From the NCBI GenBank assembly GCA_903994455.1, contig CAJEXI010000023.1:1-47760 (forward strand): 47,760 bases of DNA. The letters run 5' to 3'. Positions 29,714-39,223 of this stretch are shown here, in pieces. The notes beneath the pieces were generated by a model. It did not search any database and was not told where the DNA came from. It saw only the letters and a list, made by a program, of their open reading frames with translations. Origin of the DNA: an uncultured Chlorobiaceae bacterium (GTDB lineage Bacteria > Bacteroidota > Chlorobiia > Chlorobiales > Chlorobiaceae). Positions within the stretch are counted from its first letter, which is position 1. Every line of letters starts with the position of its first letter. The position numbers and the translations under genes are program-made.

Positions 29714-30697
29714 ATGCAGGACACAAAGGCAAAACCTATTAAAATTTTCGCAGGTCGCAGTAATCCTGCCCTCGCTGAAAAGATTGCCGAATACCTCGAC
29801 ATGGCGCTTTGTAATGCCAAGGTCGATAATTTTTCCGACGGGGAAATTTCGGTCAACTATTTCGAATCAGTCCGTGGATCTGACCTCTTCATTATCCAGT
29901 CCACGAATCCACCAGGCGATAACCTGATGGAGTTGCTGATCATGATTGATGCTGCAAGAAGGTCTTCAGCAGCAAGAATCACCGCCGTTATGCCCTATTA
30001 CGGCTATGCCCGACAGGACAGAAAAGACCGGCCCCGCGTTGCCATCACCGCCAAGCTGGTTGCAAACCTGCTTACCCATGCCGGTGCTAACCGTATTCTG
30101 ACCATGGATTTGCATGCTCCGCAGATTCAGGGTTTTTTCGATATCCCGTTTGATCACCTCTATTCGAGTGTTGTGCTGATCAACGATATCCGTCACAGAG
30201 AGTTCCGCGACAATCTTGTTGTAGCCTCTCCTGATGTTGGCGGTGTCAAGCTTGCCAGAAAATTTGCGGAAGAACTCGGTACCGATCTGGTCATTGTCGA
30301 CAAACGCCGGCCAGCAGCCAATGTTGCAGAAGTCATGAACATTATCGGCGATGTCAGAGGCAAAAACGTCCTGCTCGTTGACGATATGATCGACACTGCC
30401 GGAACCATTGTCAACGCAGCAAAAGCCATTCGTGAAGCAGGCGGACTCAAGATTTATGCAGCAGCAACACACCCCATTCTTTCGGGTCCGGCCATTGAGA
30501 GAATCAACGCTTCATTACTTGAAAAATTGATTGTTACCGATTCGGTTGTCACGAATCACGCCTACTCACCGAAAATTGAGACGGTATCGGTCAGCCACCT
30601 CATCGGCGAGGCTATAAAACGTATTTATGAAGATGATTCTGTCAGTTGCCTGTTCGACAGTAAAAATATCATCGAAAAACTTACGAATCTTCATTAA
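29714..30697 (+). CDS. prs: Ribose-phosphate pyrophosphokinase
   Basis: Prs makes PRPP from ribose 5-phosphate and ATP for nucleotide, His and Trp synthesis. The 327-residue protein carries KIFAGRSNPALAEKIAEYL, the flexible-loop region YYGYARQDRKDRPR, the metal-binding segment MDLHAPQIQGFFDIP and the PRPP loop LLVDDMIDTAGTI. The start is ATG 29714; a TATAAT box at 29693-29698 lies close before it, which would give a very short leader. rplY follows 31 bases later. Confidence 0.96.
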   Translation: MQDTKAKPIKIFAGRSNPALAEKIAEYLDMALCNAKVDNFSDGEISVNYFESVRGSDLFIIQSTNPPGDNLMELLIMIDAARRSSAARITAVMPYYGYARQDRKDRPRVAITAKLVANLLTHAGANRILTMDLHAPQIQGFFDIPFDHLYSSVVLINDIRHREFRDNLVVASPDVGGVKLARKFAEELGTDLVIVDKRRPAANVAEVMNIIGDVRGKNVLLVDDMIDTAGTIVNAAKAIREAGGLKIYAAATHPILSGPAIERINASLLEKLIVTDSVVTNHAYSPKIETVSVSHLIGEAIKRIYEDDSVSCLFDSKNIIEKLTNLH

Positions 30698-30728
30698 ACA
30701 CAAGCGATAAAAGAGATAAAGGAAGAGC

Positions 30729-31328
30729 ATGGAAACTATTGTATTAGGGGTAGAGCCTCGTATTATTAAAAAGGGAGACGCTGAAAAACTGCGGAAGAGT
30801 GGTATTGTTCCTGCGGTTGTCTATCATAAAGGTGAAGAAACCGTCGCTATCGGTGTCAATGAGTTGGCCTTAAAAAAAATTGTGCATTCGGCTGAATCGC
30901 ATATTATTGATCTTCAGTTTCCGGACGGTAAAATCAAACGCTCCTTTATCAAGGACGTTCAATTTCACCCGGTGACCGACAGAATCATTCACACCGACTT
31001 TCAGCTCTTCTCCGCAGACGAGATCATTGAACTCGAAGTCCCTGTTGCTGTTTCCGGCGACAGTGCCGGAGTTGAAAAAGGTGGCAAACTTCAGATTATC
31101 CTTCATGCGCTCACCATCAAGGGCAAACCGGAAAATATGCCTGATCATATCGTGATTGATGTTACCGCGCTTGAAATCGGTCACTCGCTTCATGTCAAAC
31201 AGATCCCGATGGATGCCTATTCAGAACTCACCATCATGGACGACCCGGACGCTCCGGTTATTACGATACTTGCCTCGAAAAAAGAGGCCGAAGCCACTGC
31301 CGAAGAGGCTCCCGCAACGGCAGGCTGA
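30729..31328 (+). CDS. rplY: Large ribosomal subunit protein bL25 (Ctc form)
   Basis: The 199-residue Ctc-type L25 binds 5S rRNA through its N-terminal domain and has the extra C-terminal beta domain (EIIELEVPVAVSG onwards). The tail is Ala/Glu-rich. A strong AAAGGAAG ribosome site precedes the ATG. It is co-oriented with prs, a common pairing (prs-rplY), and ends at a terminator. Confidence 0.94.
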   Translation: METIVLGVEPRIIKKGDAEKLRKSGIVPAVVYHKGEETVAIGVNELALKKIVHSAESHIIDLQFPDGKIKRSFIKDVQFHPVTDRIIHTDFQLFSADEIIELEVPVAVSGDSAGVEKGGKLQIILHALTIKGKPENMPDHIVIDVTALEIGHSLHVKQIPMDAYSELTIMDDPDAPVITILASKKEAEATAEEAPATAG

Positions 31329-31371
31329 GACCTTTTCAGCCGCTGTTGACCAATCCGGTTCTTTACTCTGC

Positions 31372-31408
31372 AAAGCTGCTTTTCTACCGGGAAAAGCAGC
31401 TTTTTTTT
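31372..31408 (+). terminator. Rho-independent terminator after rplY
   Basis: AAGCTGCTTTTC pairs with GAAAAGCAGCTT around a short loop and is followed by eight T. Confidence 0.92.
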
Positions 31409-32897
31409 GTTCCATGCAATCACATTCACCGATAGCGCTACAAGTTTGAACACCAACAGCAGCACACCCTCATCCCTGCTGAACAACAGACCCACAGCGG
31501 GGCCAGCCAAAGTCCAGAATAAAGGAACGCGCCTTTTTCTGATGATCGCTATCGTTTTTTTTCTGCTTGTTTTGCTTGCCAAGGCAGAACTTGTGCTGAC
31601 AAGTTTCCGGTCCCTTTTTACAGCGACCGCGCTCTTTGTCTCAGCTCCGGAAGCCTTCATGGAAATATTCACTCCGGAGATTATTGAGTTCTGGGCTGGA
31701 GCGATTTATCTGGTTGCGTTACCGGTCATTCTTGCGCTTCTCGCCCGAAAATCTTTCCGGGAAAAAAGAGCACCGACACACAACGAGCTGAGCCTCGGCA
31801 AAATAAGCCTCAGGGCGTTCATGCGCCATACCATAGCCCTCTACGCTTCTGCCGTCATTTTTGTTCTCTACTCGGCAGCATTCCTTGCTCCGTTTATTGC
31901 CCCCTTCAGCCCCTATGACCAACAGGACTTCCTTGTCACAGCCTGTCAGCCACCTCTCACACGATTGGAGGCACTCGTGCTCAATCAACCAAAAAACCTG
32001 ATCATCCCCTTGCAGAGGGGAACAGGAACAACCATCGACCTTGCAAACAGCCTGATCAGTGATTTCCAGATACTGAAAACACGCAATGAACCAAACACCA
32101 TCAGGTTTGTCAACGAATACCACCTTGAAGGCAACAAGGTGATCTATCGTCAGGGCATACGCACGAAATCCATAGCTCTCGAAGAACTGGCAGGAGCCAA
32201 AGACCACAACCTTGCTGTTACCCGTACCTTCATTCTTGGTACAGACCAATACGGGCGCGACATTCTCAGTCGGGTAATCTACGGCTCAAAAATCTCGCTT
32301 TCAATAGGCTTTCTGGTTGTGCTGATTTCCGTTACACTCGGCACCCTCATCGGAGTCACCTCCGGCTATTTCGGCGGCTGGATAGATGCTGTCATGATGA
32401 GAATCGTTGATGTCCTGATCGCCTTTCCTGCACTTTTTCTCATTCTTATTATCATAGCAACCTTCGGCAACTCCATCTATCTCATCGTCATCACCCTCTC
32501 CTTTACCGGCTGGATGGGAGTGGCAAGAATAGTCCGAAGCCAGGTCCTTTCACTTAAAGAGCAGGAGTTCATCCTGGCAGCAAAATCTCTTGGGCTTTCA
32601 AGCATGAGAATAATCTTCCGCCACCTTGCGCCCAATACCCTTACACCAGTCATTATAGCGGCAACCCTGAGAATTGGCAGCATTATCCTTACGGAAGCGG
32701 GGCTCTCCTTTCTTGGCCTTGGCGTTCAACCTCCCACCCCAAGCTGGGGAAACATTATCAATGAAGGGCGCGACAGTTTGTTAAACTACTGGTGGATTTC
32801 AACATTTCCAGGTATTGCCATCCTGACCACCGTCGTCTGCTTCAACCTGATCGGTGATGGCGTTCGCGATGCCCTTGATCCGAGAATGCGAGGATAA
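31407..32897 (+). CDS. Peptide/nickel-type ABC transporter permease (DppC/OppC-like)
   Basis: An inner-membrane permease with three N-terminal hydrophobic segments, a large extracytoplasmic insert, and a C-terminal transport domain. LGTDQYGRDILSRVIYGSKIS and the EAA-loop region EAGLSFLGLGVQPPTPSWG are hallmarks of the DppC branch. At up to 496 residues it is longer than usual (about 300); the extra part is the N-terminal helices and the insert. The start is unclear: the frame opens with TTG at 31407 inside the rplY terminator, and Met 31542 would begin just at the first helix. Partner subunits are not adjacent. Confidence 0.8.
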   Translation: MFHAITFTDSATSLNTNSSTPSSLLNNRPTAGPAKVQNKGTRLFLMIAIVFFLLVLLAKAELVLTSFRSLFTATALFVSAPEAFMEIFTPEIIEFWAGAIYLVALPVILALLARKSFREKRAPTHNELSLGKISLRAFMRHTIALYASAVIFVLYSAAFLAPFIAPFSPYDQQDFLVTACQPPLTRLEALVLNQPKNLIIPLQRGTGTTIDLANSLISDFQILKTRNEPNTIRFVNEYHLEGNKVIYRQGIRTKSIALEELAGAKDHNLAVTRTFILGTDQYGRDILSRVIYGSKISLSIGFLVVLISVTLGTLIGVTSGYFGGWIDAVMMRIVDVLIAFPALFLILIIIATFGNSIYLIVITLSFTGWMGVARIVRSQVLSLKEQEFILAAKSLGLSSMRIIFRHLAPNTLTPVIIAATLRIGSIILTEAGLSFLGLGVQPPTPSWGNIINEGRDSLLNYWWISTFPGIAILTTVVCFNLIGDGVRDALDPRMRG

Positions 32898-32922
32898 GCT
32901 GCCGAATGCAGAAATCTTGCTT

Positions 32923-35178
32923 TCAGGGCTGAACACCTCTCACCTCCACCTGCTTCGTCTTGCTTCGCACTTCAACCCCAGGATGCTCCAAAGCAAATCG
33001 TCGCATCACAACAAACTGGGTGTGTGAAAGAAATGAGCCCGGAACAAGAATGCAGCGCTTCGGCTTTGCATAGTCAAGCCACGCTCCAATCTGCTGCTGC
33101 TGTTTGTCGCCAAAACGATAAAGCCATAGAACGGCAATATCAGCTTTGTAGAGCGCCTCTTCTTTCAGTCGGCTTGAGCCCGATACCATGAGCATGGAAC
33201 GATTGCGGCTCCAGATTTTGATGACCTTCTCTTCCGGGCGAACAATGACCATTGAGGGCAAGGCAAGTAGAGTATCGGCCTGGAGCAGGTGCTTGCGGGC
33301 GGGCACCTGCGCAATCAGAGTGTCGAGAGAATAAAACTGTACCACGGCCGTCGGAGTGTCGAGGCCGTACTCGTTAACCTGCTGGACGATGCGTTTCTGG
33401 TCACGTGGTGCCTTGCCGGCATCAATCAGTACCGTTTCGGTGCCTGAAGAAAAAAGAGTGGCAAGGTTTTTGCCGAGATTGACCGTCACCATAGCGGGAG
33501 CAATGGATGGTGGTTGCAGAAAAAACGAGTACCAGAAGAGCATATTGGCACCAAAGAGGATCGTCACCACCACCCTTGCCCACGCTTTTTGATTGATGAA
33601 AATGAGAGTAATGACCAGCATCGTGTAGTAAATCCAGACCTCCGTTGCATCGGGCTTTATTGTGATAGAGGCGAAGGGCATGCGGCTGAACCAGAGCGCT
33701 GACTGAAGGGTAAGCTCTGCAAGAAAAAACGAGCTGGCAGCAAAATATGAGGCAACAGAGGCCGACACAAGATTGACCAGCAGCATCGGTACGAGAGCAT
33801 ACATCAGCAGGGTGGAAAAGAGCACAACGGGAATATTGGCGAGAATACTGATCACCGAAAACGTACCAAAATAGTAGGCAATCACTGGCGACACTCCAAG
33901 AATAGCAGCAAGGGTGATCATGACGCTGCTGAACAAGGCGCCTGCCAGGCTCCGCAGAAACCCGCCTCCCTGTTGTTGAGAGGGAACAAAAACAGGGTAT
34001 ATCAGAAATATTGCCAGAACAGCCCCATTGGTCATTAAAAATCCCGGATTCAGCAGGTCGAGAGGATCAGAGAGAAGAATCAGGATATCGGCAAGGGCAA
34101 GCGAGTTAACTGGCCAGGTTTTTCTGCCGAGCGTCTCTCCACCGATCAGCACCAGGGACATAAACGCGGCGCGTTTGACCGAGGCTGAGTTGCCGGTAAC
34201 ATAACAATAGACGACAAGAAGAAAGACAAAGAGTGCAAAAGAGAGCCATCGGCCAACTGTGGTCACCTTCAGTCGCTGAAGAAAAATCTGGATAACAAGG
34301 GCAAGCAGTCCTACATTCATCCCTGATACGGCAAGGATATGAGCAGTACCCGTCGTTTTGAAGGCTTCAAAAACCTCCTCTGACATGGTCTCCCTTTCAC
34401 CCGTAAGCACTCCGGAAGAGAGTTTCCGCTCCTGCCCCTCCGGTAGCAGCTCTTCAAGGCTCTGCATGATATAGTCGTAGGTGGGCTGCACAATAAAGCG
34501 TTCAAATCCATTGAGCCTCGACTCCCCGTCGTACAGCACCTGCCATGGTCCCGAACAGTAGAGCTGTACCGAAAGCTGCTTCATGCGAGCTGCTTTGCGG
34601 GGATCAAACTCTCCCCTGTTTGAAGCCTCCGGAATCAGGTCAAGCTTCCCCTTTACCCGCACCATATCGCCATTGCGAACCCTGACACCACTCTGCCCTC
34701 CGTTGCGCATGAAGACCTTTGCCCGATCTTGCAGTTTCACCGTCCGGCCATTTTCAAAAATCTCTTCGACCTCCATTGTCCAGCCAACGCCGGAATCAGA
34801 GAAATTTGGTCGACCATCAATGCGTCCATAAATCAGAACGTTTTTACCGCAAAAAGGCAACAGGCCATCACGCGGCGTATAGTCCTGCCGGTAAGCACTG
34901 AAGGCCGCAAAACAGAACACGACAAAGAGAGTGTAGCTGATGGCGCTGAAAAGGAGCGGGAAATGAGAGTTGCCCTTGATCTTTTCATACAGGAGGCCAG
35001 CCAAAAGAGCGATCAGGGCAAACGCGCACAAGAGCATCCACCCCTCAAGCGGAAGCTGAAGGTTCACCCCTGCAAGAATCCCCCCAACAACGGCAACAAG
35101 CAGCCGCACCGCAGGAAAGGGTGCCATGGAGAACTGCCCGGGCAAGCGCAGCTCCTTTCTTTTTTTTACGTTAGGCAC
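32923..35178 (-). CDS. comEC: ComEC/Rec2 family DNA-uptake channel protein
   Basis: A 751-residue membrane protein of the competence channel family. It has an N-terminal soluble DUF4131-type domain with strands after two helices, then the Competence domain with TTGTAHILAVSGMNVG and many helices. The C-terminal region corresponds to the metallo-beta-lactamase-like part: it keeps VLIDAG, but the His-x-His-x-Asp-His metal motif is absent. That suggests loss of the nuclease activity proposed for this domain. The frame starts at GTG 35178; Met 35127 is an alternative. Confidence 0.88.
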   Translation of the reverse strand: MPNVKKRKELRLPGQFSMAPFPAVRLLVAVVGGILAGVNLQLPLEGWMLLCAFALIALLAGLLYEKIKGNSHFPLLFSAISYTLFVVFCFAAFSAYRQDYTPRDGLLPFCGKNVLIYGRIDGRPNFSDSGVGWTMEVEEIFENGRTVKLQDRAKVFMRNGGQSGVRVRNGDMVRVKGKLDLIPEASNRGEFDPRKAARMKQLSVQLYCSGPWQVLYDGESRLNGFERFIVQPTYDYIMQSLEELLPEGQERKLSSGVLTGERETMSEEVFEAFKTTGTAHILAVSGMNVGLLALVIQIFLQRLKVTTVGRWLSFALFVFLLVVYCYVTGNSASVKRAAFMSLVLIGGETLGRKTWPVNSLALADILILLSDPLDLLNPGFLMTNGAVLAIFLIYPVFVPSQQQGGGFLRSLAGALFSSVMITLAAILGVSPVIAYYFGTFSVISILANIPVVLFSTLLMYALVPMLLVNLVSASVASYFAASSFFLAELTLQSALWFSRMPFASITIKPDATEVWIYYTMLVITLIFINQKAWARVVVTILFGANMLFWYSFFLQPPSIAPAMVTVNLGKNLATLFSSGTETVLIDAGKAPRDQKRIVQQVNEYGLDTPTAVVQFYSLDTLIAQVPARKHLLQADTLLALPSMVIVRPEEKVIKIWSRNRSMLMVSGSSRLKEEALYKADIAVLWLYRFGDKQQQQIGAWLDYAKPKRCILVPGSFLSHTQFVVMRRFALEHPGVEVRSKTKQVEVRGVQP

Positions 35179-35234
35179 ATCATTGTTTTTGTATATTCTT
35201 TTTTTTATTGAAGCCTCTAAACATCACGCTCTGC

Positions 35235-36104
35235 ATGCTTGTCAAAGAAATACTGGCCTCCGCCGCCAAACCTGTCTTCAGCTTCGAATTTTTCCCTCCC
35301 AAAAAAGACGAAGAGTGGGAGACACTCTTTGGAACCATTGCGGCACTCTCGCCGCTCAACCCCTCCTACGTCAGCGTGACCTACGGAGCTGGAGGATCAA
35401 CCCGTTCACGAACTCACCAACTGGTTACCAGAATTCAGCAGGAGACCGGACTGACCGTTGTATCACATCTCACCTGCATCTCTTCAGATACCGGGGAGAC
35501 TGGAATGATTCTCAAGAACTATCTGGAAAACGGCATCATCAACGTGCTTGCCCTGAGAGGTGATAAACCCGCAGGAGTGGCCTCAATTGAGGAGGCCATC
35601 AAGGACTTTCCACACGCCATAGATCTTGTAGGCTTCATCAAGAACAACTACCCCGCTATCGGTGTCGGCGTTGCAGGATTTCCGGAAGGGCACCCCGAAA
35701 CACCAAATCGAATGAAAGAGATTGAGTACCTGAAAGAGAAGGTGGATGCAGGAGCAGACTATATTGTCACACAGCTCTTTTTTGACAATCGCGACTACTT
35801 CGACTTTGTGGAGCGCTGCCAGATTGCCGGTATTAGCGTGCCCATTATTCCGGGAATCATGCCAATCAGCACCAAAAAAGGGATGACAAGAATGTCTGAA
35901 CTCGCTCTTGGGGCAAGAATTCCTGCAACGCTCCTGAAAAGGGTGTTGAGGGCTGAGCACGATAGCGATGTGGCATCAATTGGAATTGAGTGGGCAACAT
36001 CCCAGGTTCAGGAGCTGATCGACCATCATATCAAAGGGGTTCACTTCTACACCCTGAACATGGCCGATGCAACTCTCAGAATCTTCAAAAACCTGCACCC
36101 ATAA
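35235..36104 (+). CDS. metF: Methylenetetrahydrofolate reductase
   Basis: MetF reduces methylenetetrahydrofolate to methyltetrahydrofolate using FAD, for methionine synthesis. The 289-residue protein has the TIM-barrel pattern FSFEFFPPK, VTYGAGGSTR, LALRGDKP and DAGADYIVTQLFFDN. I chose ATG 35235; a TTG nine codons upstream is also in frame. No good ribosome site is seen. The gene converges on lysA with a 12-base gap. Confidence 0.94.
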   Translation: MLVKEILASAAKPVFSFEFFPPKKDEEWETLFGTIAALSPLNPSYVSVTYGAGGSTRSRTHQLVTRIQQETGLTVVSHLTCISSDTGETGMILKNYLENGIINVLALRGDKPAGVASIEEAIKDFPHAIDLVGFIKNNYPAIGVGVAGFPEGHPETPNRMKEIEYLKEKVDAGADYIVTQLFFDNRDYFDFVERCQIAGISVPIIPGIMPISTKKGMTRMSELALGARIPATLLKRVLRAEHDSDVASIGIEWATSQVQELIDHHIKGVHFYTLNMADATLRIFKNLHP

Positions 36105-36116
36105 ACCGCTTACCTG

Positions 36117-37370
36117 TCAGAACAGCTCATTCTGGACGAGCTGTTCGAGGGTTTCACGTTTGCGAACAAGTTTCACGTCACTCCCGTTGACCATCACCTC
36201 TGCCGGTCGAAGCCTGCCGTTGTAGTTGCTGCTCATGACCGCAGCATAAGCGCCGCATGACATCACCGCCAGCAACTCTCCCTCATCAGCAGCATCAATT
36301 TCCCGATGGCGAGCAAAAAAGTCGCTCGATTCGCATATTGGTCCCACCACATCAGCAACAACAGTTTCATCATGCCGGGTCACCGCCTGAACCTCATGGT
36401 ACGACTGATAGAGCGCTGGACGAATCAGTTCCGTCATCCCTGCATCAACCACAAAAAACTCCTTGCCGGCATGGTTGCGCTTTTTGTACAAAATTTTGGT
36501 CAGCAGCACTGAAGCATTGGCCACAAAGTAACGTCCGGGCTCAAATATCACCGTGACACCGGCAGGCAAAAGCATAGGAACAAGCTTTTCGGCAAACCGC
36601 TCAATCGGAGTGGCCGGTTTGAGAGGATCGCAGGTAACCGGAAAACCGCCGCCAATGTCGAGGAATTCAACAGAAAATCCCATCGTTTTCGACAAATTGA
36701 AAAGAGCAAGGAGCTTGGCCGTCGCTGCAACAAAATATTCCGGATCAAAAATCTGCGATCCAATGTGCATGTCAAGACCGACAAGTCGAAGGTTCGGCAA
36801 CTGACGGAGAAGAGAAAGCGCCGCCGGAAGCTCCATCTCGTCAATCCCGAATTTCTCCTTGCTGTCACCCGTCGTAATATAGGGATGAGTTTCAGCAGTC
36901 ACATTCGGATTGATCCTTAACGCGACCGATGCCGTTTTACCAAGCCCTCCGGCAATCCGGTCGATAGCCCGAAGTTCCGACAACGATTCCGCCTTGAGCA
37001 TCAAGACTCCAACAGAGAGAGAATACGCAATTTCCTCATCTTTTTTACCAACTCCTGCAAAAATAATTTTTTCAGGTGCAACACCGCCCTGCAGTGCACG
37101 ATAGAGTTCCCCGCCGGAAGTAACATCGCATCCACACCCAAGTTCGGCAAATGTTCGGATGACACTGAGATTGTAGTTCGCCTTGACGGAATAGCAGGTA
37201 AAATGGGGTAACGCCGCAAAAGCATGCTCGAAAGCCATGCAACTGTCAACGAGGCTTCTTGTGGAAGTCACATAAAGAGGAGTTTTGAAAGTGCAGGCAA
37301 GTTCTTCAAGCCTGACTTCATCACAGTTAAGCCTCTTGTCGATATAATGAAAATAGTTACTGTCAAGCAC
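36117..37370 (-). CDS. lysA: Diaminopimelate decarboxylase
   Basis: LysA makes lysine from meso-diaminopimelate with pyridoxal phosphate. Visible features are the PLP lysine in CYSVKANYNL, the HIGSQI segment, the GGGFP glycine loop and the catalytic Cys in PICESSDFF. The frame is open to 37466, but GTG 37370 has AAAGGG eight bases upstream and gives 417 residues starting near DSNYFHYID, the expected family length and start. It is divergent from rpmG. Confidence 0.93.
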   Translation of the reverse strand: MLDSNYFHYIDKRLNCDEVRLEELACTFKTPLYVTSTRSLVDSCMAFEHAFAALPHFTCYSVKANYNLSVIRTFAELGCGCDVTSGGELYRALQGGVAPEKIIFAGVGKKDEEIAYSLSVGVLMLKAESLSELRAIDRIAGGLGKTASVALRINPNVTAETHPYITTGDSKEKFGIDEMELPAALSLLRQLPNLRLVGLDMHIGSQIFDPEYFVAATAKLLALFNLSKTMGFSVEFLDIGGGFPVTCDPLKPATPIERFAEKLVPMLLPAGVTVIFEPGRYFVANASVLLTKILYKKRNHAGKEFFVVDAGMTELIRPALYQSYHEVQAVTRHDETVVADVVGPICESSDFFARHREIDAADEGELLAVMSCGAYAAVMSSNYNGRLRPAEVMVNGSDVKLVRKRETLEQLVQNELF

Positions 37371-37450
37371 GGTTCCGACCCTTTTAAAGTGTTGTGAAGA
37401 GAGGAAAAGTAACTTTTCTTCCGTTATGAGAGAAAGAAAAAAACCATAAC

Positions 37451-37479
37451 TTGCAAAATTACCCAAGAAGACTTATATT
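37451..37479 (+). promoter_or_regulatory. Candidate rpmG promoter
   Basis: TTGCAA (37451-37456) and TATATT (37474-37479) are 17 bases apart, about 40 bases before the rpmG ATG. A second box, TATAAT at 37490-37495, lies downstream without a matching -35. Confidence 0.5.
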
Positions 37480-37520
37480 TGAAGCTCTTTATAATTATAT
37501 ACACCTTACGAGGCTACACC

Positions 37521-37703
37521 ATGGCAAAAGGAAAAGAAAATAGAATCGTTATCACACTGGAATGCACCGAGGCAAAAAAAGAGGGAAAAACAGTATCAAG
37601 ATACACCACAACAAAAAACAAAAAAAATACCACAGAACGTCTTGTTCTGAAAAAATACAATCCTGATATGCAGCGTCATACACTGCACAAGGAGATCAAA
37701 TAG
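37521..37703 (+). CDS. rpmG: Large ribosomal subunit protein bL33
   Basis: A 60-residue ribosomal protein starting [18 protein letters not shown] and ending in a basic tail. It has only one Cys, so it is the zinc-free form without the CxxC pairs. The ATG at 37521 has GAGG seven bases upstream. A tRNA-Leu gene follows 31 bases later. Confidence 0.95.
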   Translation: MAKGKENRIVITLECTEAKKEGKTVSRYTTTKNKKNTTERLVLKKYNPDMQRHTLHKEIK

Positions 37704-37734
37704 GCTTTCTGTTCTGGTACAGGCATAACGCAAG

Positions 37735-37816
37735 GCCCGAATGGCGGAATTGGTAGACGCACGCGTTTCAGGGACGCGCGCCGCAAGGTGTAGGAGTTCG
37801 AGTCTCCTTTCGGGCA
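37735..37816 (+). tRNA. tRNA-Leu (CAG)
   Basis: Acceptor GCCCGAA pairs with TTCGGGC. Anticodon stem CGCGT/ACGCG encloses TTCAGGG, giving anticodon CAG. The long variable arm typical of Leu tRNA is present (GCCGCAAGGTG region). The discriminator A is followed by CAA, so the CCA end is not encoded, unlike the two tRNAs near 7700. Confidence 0.95.
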
Positions 37817-37916
37817 CAAACAATATTCAAGGGCGATATGCAGGTGAAGAAGATAGACAATAGAGTAGCAGTCAGATCAGCACAGACAGGTTTTTGCACA
37901 TACAACACGCCGATAC

Positions 37917-37946
37917 GCACCTTTTCCTGAGAAGGTGCTTTTTTTA
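37917..37946 (+). terminator. Rho-independent terminator after tRNA-Leu
   Basis: GCACCTT pairs with AAGGTGC around an eight-base loop, followed by seven T. It ends the rpmG/tRNA-Leu transcript. The 100 bases between the tRNA and this hairpin show nothing else clear. Confidence 0.85.
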
Positions 37947-37975
37947 TGCTTTAATAATCCAAAACATCAGCAGTA

Positions 37976-38776
37976 GTGGATCATACCAAAATAAACCTCC
38001 TTGTCAAGCTTCAGCACCTTGATAATCAGATAGAAAGCATAGTCAGTCTTCAAAAAGGACTTCCAGAAGAGATAGACGCTCTTGACGAAGATCTCTTGTT
38101 TACAACCCGTCAGATTGAGTCACGCAAAAAAATAGCTGATGAACAGTTGAAACAGCGATCACGTTTGCACGAAACCATCAACGAGTGTAAACACAAGATT
38201 CTGAACTTCAAGGAAAAACAGACACTGGCCCGCAACAACAAGGAGTATGATGCTCTTTCCAAGCAGATTGAATATGAAGAGAAAGAGATCGCCCAGGCAG
38301 AGATTCAGCTTCAGGATATTGTCCATACCATACAACGGGTAGAAGAAATCCAGAAAAAAGGCAGACAACTGATTACCGAAAATCGGTATGACGAAATTAC
38401 CGAGGAGATGATGCCTGATGACGTTTTGCAGCAGCAGCTCGAAGACCTGAACAAACAGGTCACCCACAAAAAAGAGGAGCTTGAAAGCATTGTTATTGAA
38501 ACAGCAGAAGATGTTGACTCCCTGAAAAAAAAGGTTACCGACCAACGGACACTCATTGACCTTGAGGCAAAACGCCTGCTCGACAAGTATGACCATCTCA
38601 GAAGCGGCACCTTGCGCAATGCTGTCGTCAAGCTTAACCGCAACGCCTGCTCAGGCTGCAACACAAGAGTTCCAACCAATCGTCATACCATGATTGTGCA
38701 GGGCGGCTTCTACCTCTGCGAGTCGTGCGGGCGTATTGTTGTTCATGAACGGCTTTTTGAAGAGGCCGAAGACTAA
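37976..38776 (+). CDS. Coiled-coil protein with C4 zinc ribbon
   Basis: A 266-residue protein starting with GTG. Residues about 10-210 are highly charged and heptad-rich, forming a long antiparallel coiled coil. The C-terminus is a zinc ribbon with CSGC at 225-228 and CESC at 248-251. This is the zf-RING_7/CT398 layout found widely in bacteria; Chlamydia CdsZ is a member. A binding or scaffold role is likely, but the partner here is unknown. rnpB follows 23 bases downstream. Confidence 0.85.
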   Translation: MDHTKINLLVKLQHLDNQIESIVSLQKGLPEEIDALDEDLLFTTRQIESRKKIADEQLKQRSRLHETINECKHKILNFKEKQTLARNNKEYDALSKQIEYEEKEIAQAEIQLQDIVHTIQRVEEIQKKGRQLITENRYDEITEEMMPDDVLQQQLEDLNKQVTHKKEELESIVIETAEDVDSLKKKVTDQRTLIDLEAKRLLDKYDHLRSGTLRNAVVKLNRNACSGCNTRVPTNRHTMIVQGGFYLCESCGRIVVHERLFEEAED

Positions 38777-38799
38777 CTCCTTCTACACCCGTTCTTTGT

Positions 38800-39223
38800 A
38801 AAGCTGAAATCGCAAGTGTGCAGTCGCCGTGCAACATCGAGGTTGCGCAGAGGAAAGTCCGAACTTCACAGGGCAGGGTGCCGGTCGAGAGCTGCAAGGC
38901 TCAAGCCCGGGGATGACGGCGCAAGCCGGTTATCACAGAGAGTGCAACAGAAAACAGACCGCCCCGAATTACCAATGGTAAAGCGGAGTAAGGGTGAAAC
39001 GGCGGTGTAAGAGACCACCAGACAGTGCAGCAATGCACTGTGCTTGGCAAACCTCCCCGAAGCAAGGCTAAATAGGAAAGCTTTCCCTCCCAAGGGAAGA
39101 GAGCGGCCCGTTCAATTCCGCAAGGAGAGTTTTCGGGTAAGCCGCATAAGATAAATGGCTGCAGCTTTACCCGGTTTTCCGGGTAATCCACAGAATTCGG
39201 CTTACAGCTTTCGATTTCAGCTT
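38800..39223 (+). ncRNA. rnpB: RNase P RNA (bacterial type A)
   Basis: The catalytic RNA that trims tRNA 5' leaders. The conserved core is unmistakable: GAGGAAAGTCCGAAC with the CACAGGGCAG segment at about 38849-38878, AGAGACCACC, the GCTTGGCAAACC stretch, GGCTAAATAGGAA, and the 3' partner ACAGAATTCGGCTTA. The ends pair as helix P1 (AAGCTGAAATCG at 38801-38812 with CGATTTCAGCTT at 39212-39223). P1 is followed by a run of T, so the last helix also acts as the terminator. Ends are accurate to a few bases. Confidence 0.95.
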
